This document shows positions 1-7,383 of a stretch of DNA of 64,000 bases, in pieces. The DNA lies in assembly GCA_050181465.1 (NCBI GenBank), contig JBFXDD010000018.1:1-64000 (forward strand). The letters are read 5' to 3'. The notes beneath the pieces are model-generated. The model was not told the origin of the DNA. It saw only the letters and a program-made list of their open reading frames with translations, and ran no database searches. This DNA is from JACRLW01 sp050181465. Lineage in GTDB: Bacteria > Planctomycetota > UBA1135 > UBA2386. The translations under genes and the position numbers were made by a program. The first letter of the stretch is position 1; every line of letters starts with the position of its first letter.

Positions 1-2
1 CC

Positions 3-1136
3 TCGTGGACGACCTACCACACGACACAGTGTGGTCACGAGTGCATCCTCTCGGTGATCGATTCGACCGGGCAGTTGGCCGAGCGGGCGATGTACGACCC
101 GTACGGGCGAGTGACGGTCTATGCACCGGACGAGACCCTGATCGGCAACGCCTTTCAGAGTGGCTTACCGATGAGCTGGAAAGCCCATCGTGTGGAGACC
201 GAAGCACCGCTCGTCTACATGCGCAATCGACACTATTCGCCGGGGCTTGGGCGGTTCCTGTCAGTCGATCGGATCGGGGTATTCACGGATGCCTTCAACT
301 TGGGGAGTGGCTATGCCTACGGCGCGTCTAACCCGATTCTATTCGTCGATCCATTTGGCCTTCAAGGGAGTTCATATCGACTCTCGGTTTCCACTTCCGA
401 CGGCATCAGTTTTTGGCACGAGGCCAGTGCTGGCTCCGAGGGGGAATTCCATATCAGTAGTCCAGATGGAGCGCTCTTCGATGCGAGAATCAAAGTACCC
501 GATGAGTCCGGGACTCCCGATGAGTCGGGAGAACCTAGACGCCCAGTGGATATTGCCCCCCCCATAACGAATGACGATTCCTGGTGGGACTACCTCAAGT
601 CCGTGGCATGGACCGCCGCTGGGGTAGCAGGCGGCATCGCCGTGAACTACTGCATAGACGAGATGACGGGCGTTGGTGGAGGCATCTACCGTGCCGTCAG
701 CTCCCTGCTTGCTGGCGATGTTTGGGGAGCTCTTGGTGAATTGGTCTCAGCAGTCACTCCGGTGCCGTCGCTGAAGTTCACCGAGGATTCCTTGGAGAGT
801 ATCAGGCGAGCCGCAAGGGGGGCACCCGAACACCACCTGATGACGAACAAGAACCGGATTTCGACGGCCCGCGGCGGCCCATGGACGCCGCGGTTCGAGG
901 ATATGGCAAATCGGGCCGGAATGACGCTCGATGATGCGGCTAACCGCGTTCGGATCCCGGGTCACGTTGGGCCGCATTCGGAGGAATATCACGCCGAAGT
1001 GTTCAATCGGTTGTCGCGCTCCACAGAAGGTCTGTCCGGCGACGCTTACTCACAAGCCTTCCGGGCAGAGCTTGAAGCGATCCGGACGGAGGCCGCGACG
1101 CCAGGATCGGCTCTCAACAGACCAATTGTGCGATGA
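3..1136 (+). CDS. Rhs-repeat toxin, C-terminal part, AHH-type nuclease tip (5' partial)
   Basis: The reading frame is already open at the left edge, so only the C-terminal end of a much larger Rhs/YD-repeat protein is present; an internal ATG occurs at 54. The Rhs-associated core is visible (YDPYGRVT, then NRHYSPGLGRFLSVDRIG, closing with NPILFVDPFGL), marking the boundary of the variable tip. The roughly 240-residue tip has a hydrophobic stretch, then APEHHLMTNKN and GHVGPHSEEYHAEVFNRL. That pattern of paired His, Lys and a later His-rich motif matches AHH nucleases of the HNH/Endo VII superfamily found in polymorphic toxins (family knowledge). Its stop overlaps the next gene by 4 nt, and that gene looks like the immunity partner. 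Delivery route is not visible because the N-terminus is missing. Confidence 0.88.
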   Translation, partial: SWTTYHTTQCGHECILSVIDSTGQLAERAMYDPYGRVTVYAPDETLIGNAFQSGLPMSWKAHRVETEAPLVYMRNRHYSPGLGRFLSVDRIGVFTDAFNLGSGYAYGASNPILFVDPFGLQGSSYRLSVSTSDGISFWHEASAGSEGEFHISSPDGALFDARIKVPDESGTPDESGEPRRPVDIAPPITNDDSWWDYLKSVAWTAAGVAGGIAVNYCIDEMTGVGGGIYRAVSSLLAGDVWGALGELVSAVTPVPSLKFTEDSLESIRRAARGAPEHHLMTNKNRISTARGGPWTPRFEDMANRAGMTLDDAANRVRIPGHVGPHSEEYHAEVFNRLSRSTEGLSGDAYSQAFRAELEAIRTEAATPGSALNRPIVR

Positions 1137-1693
1137 GCAGGTACTTTAGACTCAGCGACGACGTGGCGATTCCTAACCGGTGGCATCTCGGAGCCGCCTC
1201 GCTCTCGGACGGTACCGAACCTCGTCTTCGCGCGGGGATTCGCTTTGACTCGACTGAGGTGCCCAGAATTCCAGTGACACACGCGGGTCGCGTTCTGGAG
1301 TTCAGTCTTACGAGTTTCGCCGTGCCGGTCGCAACGGAGAAGCTCTCCCGCGCGATGAGCGTTGTGGCCGGAAGCGATATTCAACCGATTCAGGTCTTCA
1401 TCGGGAAGCAGACGGACATGCTTGTTCTCAACGTGCTCCGAGTAGTTCGTTGCCTGGACGAGACACGTTCGGAGTTCCTCAAGTGGACCAAGCAAGACCA
1501 CCGGCCTGACCTCGCTGGTCAGTATCGCCAGATCACGAGACTGATCTTGGATGCCGCATCGATTCCGCCCGATGCCCACTCCTTCAGGATCGACGGTTCG
1601 CTAATAGAGATCGTCGTATCGGAGCAGCTGAAGGAGGCGATGGAATCTGTAGGCTGCCTGGGAGCAACGTTCATCGAGTTGTCACTATCCTGA
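1133..1693 (+). CDS. Imm11-like immunity protein (MXAN_0049 domain family)
   Basis: 186 residues, starting at an ATG that overlaps the toxin stop codon (ATGA), so toxin and immunity translation are coupled. The order of motifs is that of the Imm11/DUF1629 family named after Myxococcus xanthus MXAN_0049: an N-terminal YFRLSDDV and PNRWHLG, a middle VLNVLRVVRCLDE followed by FLKWT and GQYR, and a C-terminal IVVSEQLKEAMES stretch. In M. xanthus this family protects against a nuclease toxin encoded next door, which fits the AHH-like tip just upstream. No signal peptide, so it should act in the cytoplasm on incoming or self toxin. The assignment rests on recalled family motifs; an alignment would settle it. 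Confidence 0.8.
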   Translation: MSRYFRLSDDVAIPNRWHLGAASLSDGTEPRLRAGIRFDSTEVPRIPVTHAGRVLEFSLTSFAVPVATEKLSRAMSVVAGSDIQPIQVFIGKQTDMLVLNVLRVVRCLDETRSEFLKWTKQDHRPDLAGQYRQITRLILDAASIPPDAHSFRIDGSLIEIVVSEQLKEAMESVGCLGATFIELSLS

Positions 1694-1774
1694 CAGCCGT
1701 CCTGTCCGAAAGCTTGAACGCGCTCAGTACCAACGGTCGACGGCGATGTTCCGCGTGGATGCGATCGGACTGCC

Positions 1775-3145
1775 GTGCCCAGCCGCCAGCCCATGCGACG
1801 CCTCCCCACCGCCATCGCCCGTTGGGTCCATCGTGAGCAAGCCGCCATCAGCGACAACTTCCTCGAGGAGAATCGCGTGCTCCGAAAGCAACTCGGCAAG
1901 CGTCGACTGCGTCTCACCGATGATCAGCGCCGACGGCTTGCTGCGAAGGGTGTCGCGCTCGGACGCCGCCTACTCGACCAGATCGCGACCACCATCACGC
2001 CCGACACCATCCTCCGCTGGCACAGACGACTGATCGCGACGAAATGGACATGCCCAGCCAAGCGACGCGTCGGACGCCCCGGGATCCTGAAGGAGATCCG
2101 AACCCTGATCGTCAGGATGGCGAACGACAACCCCACCTGGGGCTACTGCAGAATCCAGGGTGAACTCCGCAAGCTCGACCACTGCGTCGCCCGCTCGACG
2201 ATCGCGCGGACCCTGAAGGACAACGGCATTGAGCCGAGCCCAGACCGTTCCACGAGCTGGCGCACCTTCCTGCGCGCACGCCGTCAGGCGATCGCGGCCA
2301 CGGACTTCTTCACTACCGAAGTCTGGACTGCCCGCGGTCTCGTCACGCACTACGTGCTCTTTCTGATCGACCACGCCGCCCGGGCGGTGGAGATCGCGGG
2401 GATCACTACCAACCCCGACGCGGAGTTCATGGCGCAGGTCGCGCGCAACCTGACCGATCCGATGGACAGGTTGCTCCGCACCAAGTGGTTTCTGATCCTC
2501 GACCGCGACACCAAGTTCAGGGAGCAGTTCCGGCGCGTCCTCCGAAAGTACGGCGTGACTCCGGTGTCGACCGCCTTCCAGGCGCCGAACATGAACGCCG
2601 TCGCCAAACGCTTCGTGCTCTCGATCAAGCGCGAGTGCCTCGACCGCCTGATCCTGCTCGGGACAGGCGATCTCGTTCGAGCCGTCGACGAGTTCGTCGC
2701 GCAATACAACCTCGAGCGGCCGCACCAAGGACCCGGGAAACTGCTGGTAGCCCAGCGGCCAGCGGCGGGCTGCGGCGAAGTCACTGTCAACGAGCGACTC
2801 GGCGGGCTGCTGAAGCTCTGCCATCGGGCCGCGTGGCAGCGATCGGGGAACCGGAATCGAGAGTTCGCGCGAGCCAGGCACCGAGGACCTGCGCCGAGGC
2901 TTCCGGACGAGGTCGGCCAACGGCGACGGGTCACGGTCCGCGGAAGTCGCCGGGTTCCGCGCAGGCCTGCTGGTCGGGTGGCTCGGAAGAGTTCTCAGAC
3001 AGCACGGGAAGACCGGGCGTTCACGCGTCGAATGAGCCGGCCGAGTCCTTGGACAGGACGACCTCGCTCCGACTCGTTCCTCGCGCGCGCCCCCCAAGAC
3101 GACGGCGCCCCCGGGCTTTCGACCCAGGGGCGCGGGCGTGGCTGA
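1775..3145 (+). CDS. rve/DDE transposase of IS481-like type, probably inactive
   Basis: GTG start, 456 residues. N-terminal part resembles the helical DNA-binding region of this integrase-core group (EENRVLRKQL, RLTDDQRRRLAAKG, TPDTILRWHRRL), followed by the retroviral-integrase fold. The first Asp is in AATDFFTTEVWT and the second in LILDRDTKF. The third position, usually Glu in NAYAERFV of related transposases, is Lys here (NAVAKRFVLSIKRE), which should abolish DDE catalysis. The homology ends near LGGLLKLCHRAA around 2830; the remaining ~100 Arg/Pro-rich residues look like translation through a lost stop codon. Terminal inverted repeats were not found. The element sits beside the Rhs/immunity pair, in keeping with an accessory, mobile region. 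Confidence 0.75.
   Translation: MPSRQPMRRLPTAIARWVHREQAAISDNFLEENRVLRKQLGKRRLRLTDDQRRRLAAKGVALGRRLLDQIATTITPDTILRWHRRLIATKWTCPAKRRVGRPGILKEIRTLIVRMANDNPTWGYCRIQGELRKLDHCVARSTIARTLKDNGIEPSPDRSTSWRTFLRARRQAIAATDFFTTEVWTARGLVTHYVLFLIDHAARAVEIAGITTNPDAEFMAQVARNLTDPMDRLLRTKWFLILDRDTKFREQFRRVLRKYGVTPVSTAFQAPNMNAVAKRFVLSIKRECLDRLILLGTGDLVRAVDEFVAQYNLERPHQGPGKLLVAQRPAAGCGEVTVNERLGGLLKLCHRAAWQRSGNRNREFARARHRGPAPRLPDEVGQRRRVTVRGSRRVPRRPAGRVARKSSQTAREDRAFTRRMSRPSPWTGRPRSDSFLARAPQDDGAPGLSTQGRGRG
3105..3133 (-). terminator. GC-rich hairpin downstream of tRNA-Met
   Basis: On the minus strand GCGCCCC and GGGGCGC pair around an inner GGG/CCC and a TCGAAA loop, about 30 nt past the tRNA 3' end. The following bases are only weakly T-rich, so this is a plausible but not textbook intrinsic terminator. 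Confidence 0.4.
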
Positions 3146-3161
3146 CCCTAGCAGCCAACAG

Positions 3162-3235
3162 TAGCGGGAGCCGGACTCGAACCGGCGACCTAAGGCTTAT
3201 GAAGCCTTCGCTCTAACCGACTGAGCTATCCCGCC
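3162..3235 (-). tRNA. tRNA-Met (CAT)
   Basis: A full cloverleaf folds on the minus strand. The 7-bp acceptor is GGCGGGA/TCCCGCT with a terminal G-U pair, the D stem is GCTC/GAGC, the anticodon stem is AAGGC/GCCTT with loop TTCATAA (anticodon CAT), and the T arm is GCCGG-TTCGAGT-CCGGC. It is 74 nt with no encoded CCA. The paired acceptor end is not the mismatched end of an initiator tRNA, so this is elongator Met; a tRNA-Ile2 with lysidine-modified CAT cannot be excluded. Confidence 0.92.
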
Positions 3236-3252
3236 GGCGGAGAGGGGCGAGA

Positions 3253-3281
3253 AAGGAAGCACAGACGGCCGCCTGGTTCAA
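3253..3281 (-). promoter_or_regulatory. Putative sigma70-type promoter for tRNA-Met
   Basis: On the minus strand TTGAAC (3276-3281) is followed after 17 nt by TTCCTT (3253-3258), about 18 nt before the tRNA 5' end. The -10 box is weak. The -35 with its preceding CC (CCTTGAAC) is shared with the region upstream of the tRNA-Ala gene in this window, which supports the call. Confidence 0.35.
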
Positions 3282-3379
3282 GGGGCTACCTGGCGCGGTG
3301 AGCCGGCGATGCGAGAATCGGCGAAGTGCGCCAACCCTCCTCGGCGCCGTGACCCAGGATCCGGCTAACCTCGGCGCCG

Positions 3380-4666
3380 ATGCGCTCACCGCTCCGTCGC
3401 TCGCCGGGATCGTCACACCGCACCGTCGCCTCGTGCTGGATCGCATTCGCGATCGTTCTCGGCGCGGTCGGGTCGGAGACGCGCACGCAGGAGACGACCC
3501 AGTGGCTGCGCGCCGCACGGGTGCTGCCGATGGACGGCCCGCCGATCGAGAACGGCGCCGTCACCGTGGTGGACGGCAAGATCACGGCGGTCGGCCCGGC
3601 CGCGGCGCCACCGCCCGGAGCGCTCGTGCGCGACTTCGGCGACGCCTTCCTCCTGCCGGGCTTCGTCGAGCTGCACTGCCACGTAGGCGTCAGCGACGGC
3701 GACATCAACGACACCGTGCTGCCCCACAACATGGAGCTGCGCACGCTCGATCTGATCCTCGACGACAGCCCGGAACTCGCCGACGCCGCGCGCGCCGGCA
3801 TCACCACCGCGCTGATCATCCCGGGTTCCGGTTCGTCGATCGGCGGGCTCGGCACGCTGGTGAAGACCGCCGGCCTCAGCGTGGCGAAACGGCTCGTGCG
3901 CTATCCGGGCGCGCTCAAGATCGCGCTGCACGCGCGCGGCGGCAACCCGGTGCGACGGGCGGGCGACCTCGGCGCGACCCGCATGGGACTGCACCACATG
4001 ATCCGCGTGGTGCTGCGCGAAGCGAAGGACTACCACCAAGCGCTCGAAGCCTTCGAGCGCGGCGAGTCCTCCGAGCGACCGGCCTTCCATCCGCGCCTCG
4101 ATCCGCTGCGCGGACTGTTCCGACGCGAGTTCCCGGTGATCTTCCACGCCTACGGGGTCAACGACACCATGGAGGCCATCCGCATCGTGAAGTGGGAACT
4201 CGACGCGCCGATGATCATCTCGCACGGCGTCTACGACTCCTTCAAGATCGCCGACAAGCTCGCAGCCACCGGCGTGCCCATGAACATCGGGCCGCGGCAG
4301 TTCGAGTTCGACCAGGCGCGCTTCGTCGGCAATGCTGCCGCGCTGTTCGCCGCCGGCGTGCCGACCTCGATCTGCACCGATGCGCCGGTCGTGGCGCAGG
4401 ATCAACTCCCGCTCCAAGCGGCGATGGCGGTGCGACTCGGCCTACCGAGCGAAGCGGCGCTCCGCGGTCTGACGATCGAACCCGCGCGCGCGGCTTTCAT
4501 CGACCACCGCGTCGGCTCGATCACCGTGGGCAAGGACGCCGACCTCTCGGTCTTCGATGGAGATCCGCTCGATCCACGCGTAGCACCGCGCTTCGTGATG
4601 ATCGACGGACGGGTGATCTACGACGGCGATTCGGCGGTGAACCCACGCCGGAAGGTCACGAAGTAG
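3380..4666 (+). CDS. Exported amidohydrolase (imidazolonepropionase-like)
   Basis: 428 residues. A basic N-terminus and hydrophobic segment (about residues 15-32) suggest export or membrane anchoring. The amidohydrolase barrel follows. The metal-binding HxH is H99/H101 (VELHCHVGV), other candidate ligands are H256 (IFHAYG) and H282 (IISHG), and the catalytic Asp is probably D334 (ICTDAP). The C-terminal composite beta domain closes with GKDADLSVFDGDPLD and VMIDGRVIYDG, typical of the superfamily. PGSGSSIGGLGTLVK resembles the imidazolonepropionase-like exported planctomycete branch. The substrate cannot be read from sequence. Its 3' end overlaps the convergent permease gene by 49 nt. Confidence 0.85.
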   Translation: MRSPLRRSPGSSHRTVASCWIAFAIVLGAVGSETRTQETTQWLRAARVLPMDGPPIENGAVTVVDGKITAVGPAAAPPPGALVRDFGDAFLLPGFVELHCHVGVSDGDINDTVLPHNMELRTLDLILDDSPELADAARAGITTALIIPGSGSSIGGLGTLVKTAGLSVAKRLVRYPGALKIALHARGGNPVRRAGDLGATRMGLHHMIRVVLREAKDYHQALEAFERGESSERPAFHPRLDPLRGLFRREFPVIFHAYGVNDTMEAIRIVKWELDAPMIISHGVYDSFKIADKLAATGVPMNIGPRQFEFDQARFVGNAAALFAAGVPTSICTDAPVVAQDQLPLQAAMAVRLGLPSEAALRGLTIEPARAAFIDHRVGSITVGKDADLSVFDGDPLDPRVAPRFVMIDGRVIYDGDSAVNPRRKVTK

Positions 4667-5955
4667 ACGACCGCGCCGAGCGCGACCACGCCGAGCCCCA
4701 CGAGCGACGGCACGGAGTTGGTCGCCACCGCCCCCACCGTGATCGTGATCGCCGCGAGCGTGAACGCGATCCCGAAGACGCGCGCGCTGCCGGTCGCGCC
4801 GAGCCGGAGCAAAGCCGCACCGCACAGCGCAAAGAACAGCCAGTCGACGAACACCACGCCGTCGAGCAGAAAGCCCAGGTCGAATCGAAAGAGCCACTGA
4901 CCGAGCGCGCAGAGCGCGATCGCCCAACTGCCTTGCGCGATCACGCCGAGGACGGGCACTCCGCGCGTCGCGTGCAAGACCCCGGCGTGGCGGAAGAACA
5001 GCCCTTCCTTCGCCATCGCGTGCAGGACGAAGGGCGGCGCGAGGCAGATCGTGTTCATGATCCCCAGCGCACTGAGCACGACCATCCCCGCCAACACGCG
5101 CTCCGCGATGCCGCCGAGACCGAAGGGATCGAGCGCGATCCGCGCGGCGGAGGCGCCGACCGCGGGTGCGTTGCGCGCGCCCTCGAAACCCAGCAGCGAA
5201 AGGAACGCGACGTTGACCGCGAGGTACGCGATCACGATCACCACCACGCCACCGACGATCCCGAGACTCACCGCGGAGCGACTCTTCGCCGCGCCGGCGA
5301 CGAAACTGCCTTGCTGCCAACCGCCGAAGCTGAACAGCACCGGCAGCATCGCGGCAGCCAGACTCTCGAGGATCCCCCTCGCGGCTCGAACCGGCGCATC
5401 GACGGCGATGCCGCCGTCGCGCACGCTCACGAACAGCCCGAGTGCGACGAGGCCGAACACCGCCGAGGTCTTGAGCACCGTCAGCAGGTTCTGCACACGA
5501 CTGCCGACGCGCAGGCCGAGCACGTTGAGCACGGTGAAGCCGGCGATCGCGACGATGGTGATGCTCGCGCGCGCGTCGTCGCCGATCCGCGCCTCGCCGA
5601 ACAGCAACACACTCGCGTAGTCGACCATCACCAGCCCGATCACCACGAGCGCGCCGGCCTGGATCACCAGCCAGTTGGCCCAGCCGTAGAGAAAAGCCGG
5701 CAGACGGCCGAAGGCGGCGTGCACGTAGCGAAAGGTGCCGCCGTGTCCCGGCAATCGCTGCGCGAGCGCTGCGAATGCGAAGGCGCCGATCAGCGCGACG
5801 ACACCGCCGAGCGACCAGGCGGTCAGCGCGAGTGCCTGCGTGTCGACCGCCTGTGCGACGCGCGACGGCGTGAAGAAGATGCCGACCCCGAGGATGCCGC
5901 TGATGACGATGCTGGCGATGTCGATGGTGCGCAGGCTCGGCGTCGAATCGTTCAA
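4618..5955 (-). CDS. APC-family amino acid permease
   Basis: 445 residues, strongly hydrophobic throughout, with about 12 predicted membrane spans. The signature of the amino acid-polyamine-organocation superfamily is at residues 19-31: ISGILGVGIFFTPSR, the unwound first helix that binds the substrate amino group. Later helices carry GHGGTFRYVHAAFG and GWANWLVIQAG, as in bacterial APC transporters. Likely imports an amino acid or amine with protons or by exchange; specificity is not evident. The stop codon lies inside the last part of the convergent amidohydrolase gene, so the two 3' ends share coding sequence. The 134 nt upstream to the next gene contain nothing recognisable. Confidence 0.87.
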   Translation of the reverse strand: MNDSTPSLRTIDIASIVISGILGVGIFFTPSRVAQAVDTQALALTAWSLGGVVALIGAFAFAALAQRLPGHGGTFRYVHAAFGRLPAFLYGWANWLVIQAGALVVIGLVMVDYASVLLFGEARIGDDARASITIVAIAGFTVLNVLGLRVGSRVQNLLTVLKTSAVFGLVALGLFVSVRDGGIAVDAPVRAARGILESLAAAMLPVLFSFGGWQQGSFVAGAAKSRSAVSLGIVGGVVVIVIAYLAVNVAFLSLLGFEGARNAPAVGASAARIALDPFGLGGIAERVLAGMVVLSALGIMNTICLAPPFVLHAMAKEGLFFRHAGVLHATRGVPVLGVIAQGSWAIALCALGQWLFRFDLGFLLDGVVFVDWLFFALCGAALLRLGATGSARVFGIAFTLAAITITVGAVATNSVPSLVGLGVVALGAVVYFVTFRRGFTAESPS

Positions 5956-6089
5956 GACGGATGGCTCCAGCCGCGAGCGGCACGGGGGACCGCGGTAGGC
6001 ATAGCTCCAAGGTCGCGGGAACGCGATCGTCGGCGCGAGAGAAGCGCGAGATTGCCGCCGCGCGAGGGCGGCGCGAGCGCGGCGCGCGG

Positions 6090-7013
6090 TCAGTCCATCA
6101 GGATCACTTCGCGCAGATCGACGACCACCGACTCGAAGCCGAGCTCGCCGTCCAACCGCACCACGCGCTCGCCGTGCCGATCCAACACGTGCACCCGCGC
6201 CTTGGCGTCCAGCGCCAGACCGCTGGGTTCGATCAAAGCCTCACTCACCGGCAACCGTTCGACTCGCCCGGCCTTGCCGAGCCGAAGGAGGCCCGGCTCA
6301 TCGCCGGCGTCGGCGACGACTTCCGCTCCGGAGGGCAGGACCGTGACGGCGATCGGACGACTGCTCGCACTCTGACCGACGGCCGTCGACCGGCTGGTGA
6401 TCCAGGTGCCGTCAACGCGATACTCCGCGATCCGCCCGTGCTGGGTGTCCGCGACCAACAGCCGATCGCCGCTCACGCACAGCCCGCGCGGCGCACCGAA
6501 GCGACCGCCGAGATCGCCGGCCGCGTGCAGCGGCGGCAGCACGTCGCCGGCGAGCGAGAAGCGTTGCACACCGCGCACGAGCCAGCGATCGCCGCCGGCG
6601 ACGAACAGCGTGTCCTCGTGCACGGCCACGGCATGCGGACGGTCGAGCACACCGGGCTGATCGCGCGCCACCGCGACCGCACCGCGCGGCTCGCGCCGAC
6701 CGAAGGTGCGCACCGGGCGTCCGAACAGGGTGAACTGACGCACGGTGTCGCAGCGGGCATCGGCCACGTAGATGTTGTAGGCTCGGTCGAAGACGATCCC
6801 GCCGGCATCGCTCGGCCCCCCGTCTTCTGCACTCCACGACCACGACGACGCGATGCGTCCCTCCTCCAGATCGAAGAGAAAGATCCGCCCGCGCGCATCG
6901 GTGGATGCGATGGCCAAGAGGTTGCCCGCGATGGCGATGCCGCCGAACACGCGGCGGAGGCTAACCGCCGGCAGCGCTCCTTGGGCAGGCCGAATCGGTG
7001 TCCTCGTCGTCAC
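6090..7013 (-). CDS. NHL-repeat beta-propeller protein
   Basis: 307 residues in repeating units of about 45-50 that read hydrophobic-strand, G/D turn, then VAD or AVH motifs: GIVFDRAYNIYVADARCD, PHAVAVHEDTLFVAGG, PRGLCVSGDRLLVADTQHG, SGLALDAKARVHVLDRHGE. This is the NHL six-bladed propeller pattern, usually a binding scaffold or lyase-like fold. No cleavable signal is obvious at the GTG start used here. That start lies inside the 5' part of the divergently transcribed lipoprotein gene; an internal GTG (at RRVFGG) would reduce the overlap. Function unknown beyond the fold. Confidence 0.75.
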   Translation of the reverse strand: MTTRTPIRPAQGALPAVSLRRVFGGIAIAGNLLAIASTDARGRIFLFDLEEGRIASSWSWSAEDGGPSDAGGIVFDRAYNIYVADARCDTVRQFTLFGRPVRTFGRREPRGAVAVARDQPGVLDRPHAVAVHEDTLFVAGGDRWLVRGVQRFSLAGDVLPPLHAAGDLGGRFGAPRGLCVSGDRLLVADTQHGRIAEYRVDGTWITSRSTAVGQSASSRPIAVTVLPSGAEVVADAGDEPGLLRLGKAGRVERLPVSEALIEPSGLALDAKARVHVLDRHGERVVRLDGELGFESVVVDLREVILMD

Positions 7014-7383
7014 CCTGCTGCTGTCGGCCTGCTCGCACTTGCCGAGTGCCGGGTGGCCGGCACGCTCGCTCGGCGAGATCGAAGTCGTCTACGAATTGAA
7101 CCGCGGCGGTGCGCGACGCCTTCGCATTCCGCAATCGAACGAGGAACTCAGCCTGCTGGAGTTGTCCGCGGACTGCGACGGGATCATGGAGGAGTTCGTC
7201 GACGGCCAGCGCTTCTGGCTCGTTCCGGAAGACGCCGACCGCCTGCACGTGCGCTGTCGCTACCGCCTCTTCCTGGACGCGAACGATCCCACCGACCGAC
7301 CCGCGCTCGATCCGGCGCTCTCGTTCCCCGGTGCGCAGGTGCTCATGCACACTGCACGCGTCGCGGCCGGCGACGATTCATGA
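6931..7383 (+). CDS. Small lipoprotein of unknown function
   Basis: I place the start at the ATG of 6931, which has AGAGG 9 nt upstream; an ATG at 6937 is also possible. Either gives a basic n-region (PPNTRRRL), a hydrophobic core (IGVLVVTLLL) and the lipobox LSAC with the lipidated Cys near residue 34, so this is a lipid-anchored envelope protein of about 150 residues. The mature part begins with a beta-strand region (GEIEVVYELNRGGARRLRIP) and has no family I recognise. The stop overlaps the next start (ATGA), coupling it to the downstream deaminase. The 5' end overlaps the divergent NHL gene, so one of the two starts may be wrong. Confidence 0.6.
   Translation: MAMPPNTRRRLTAGSAPWAGRIGVLVVTLLLSACSHLPSAGWPARSLGEIEVVYELNRGGARRLRIPQSNEELSLLELSADCDGIMEEFVDGQRFWLVPEDADRLHVRCRYRLFLDANDPTDRPALDPALSFPGAQVLMHTARVAAGDDS

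Noticed and set aside
3298..6375. A 1025-codon open frame on the plus strand through the amidohydrolase, permease and NHL loci
   Set aside because: Arg/Ala-rich low-complexity product with no motifs, lying across three recognisable genes. It is an expected shadow of high GC content.
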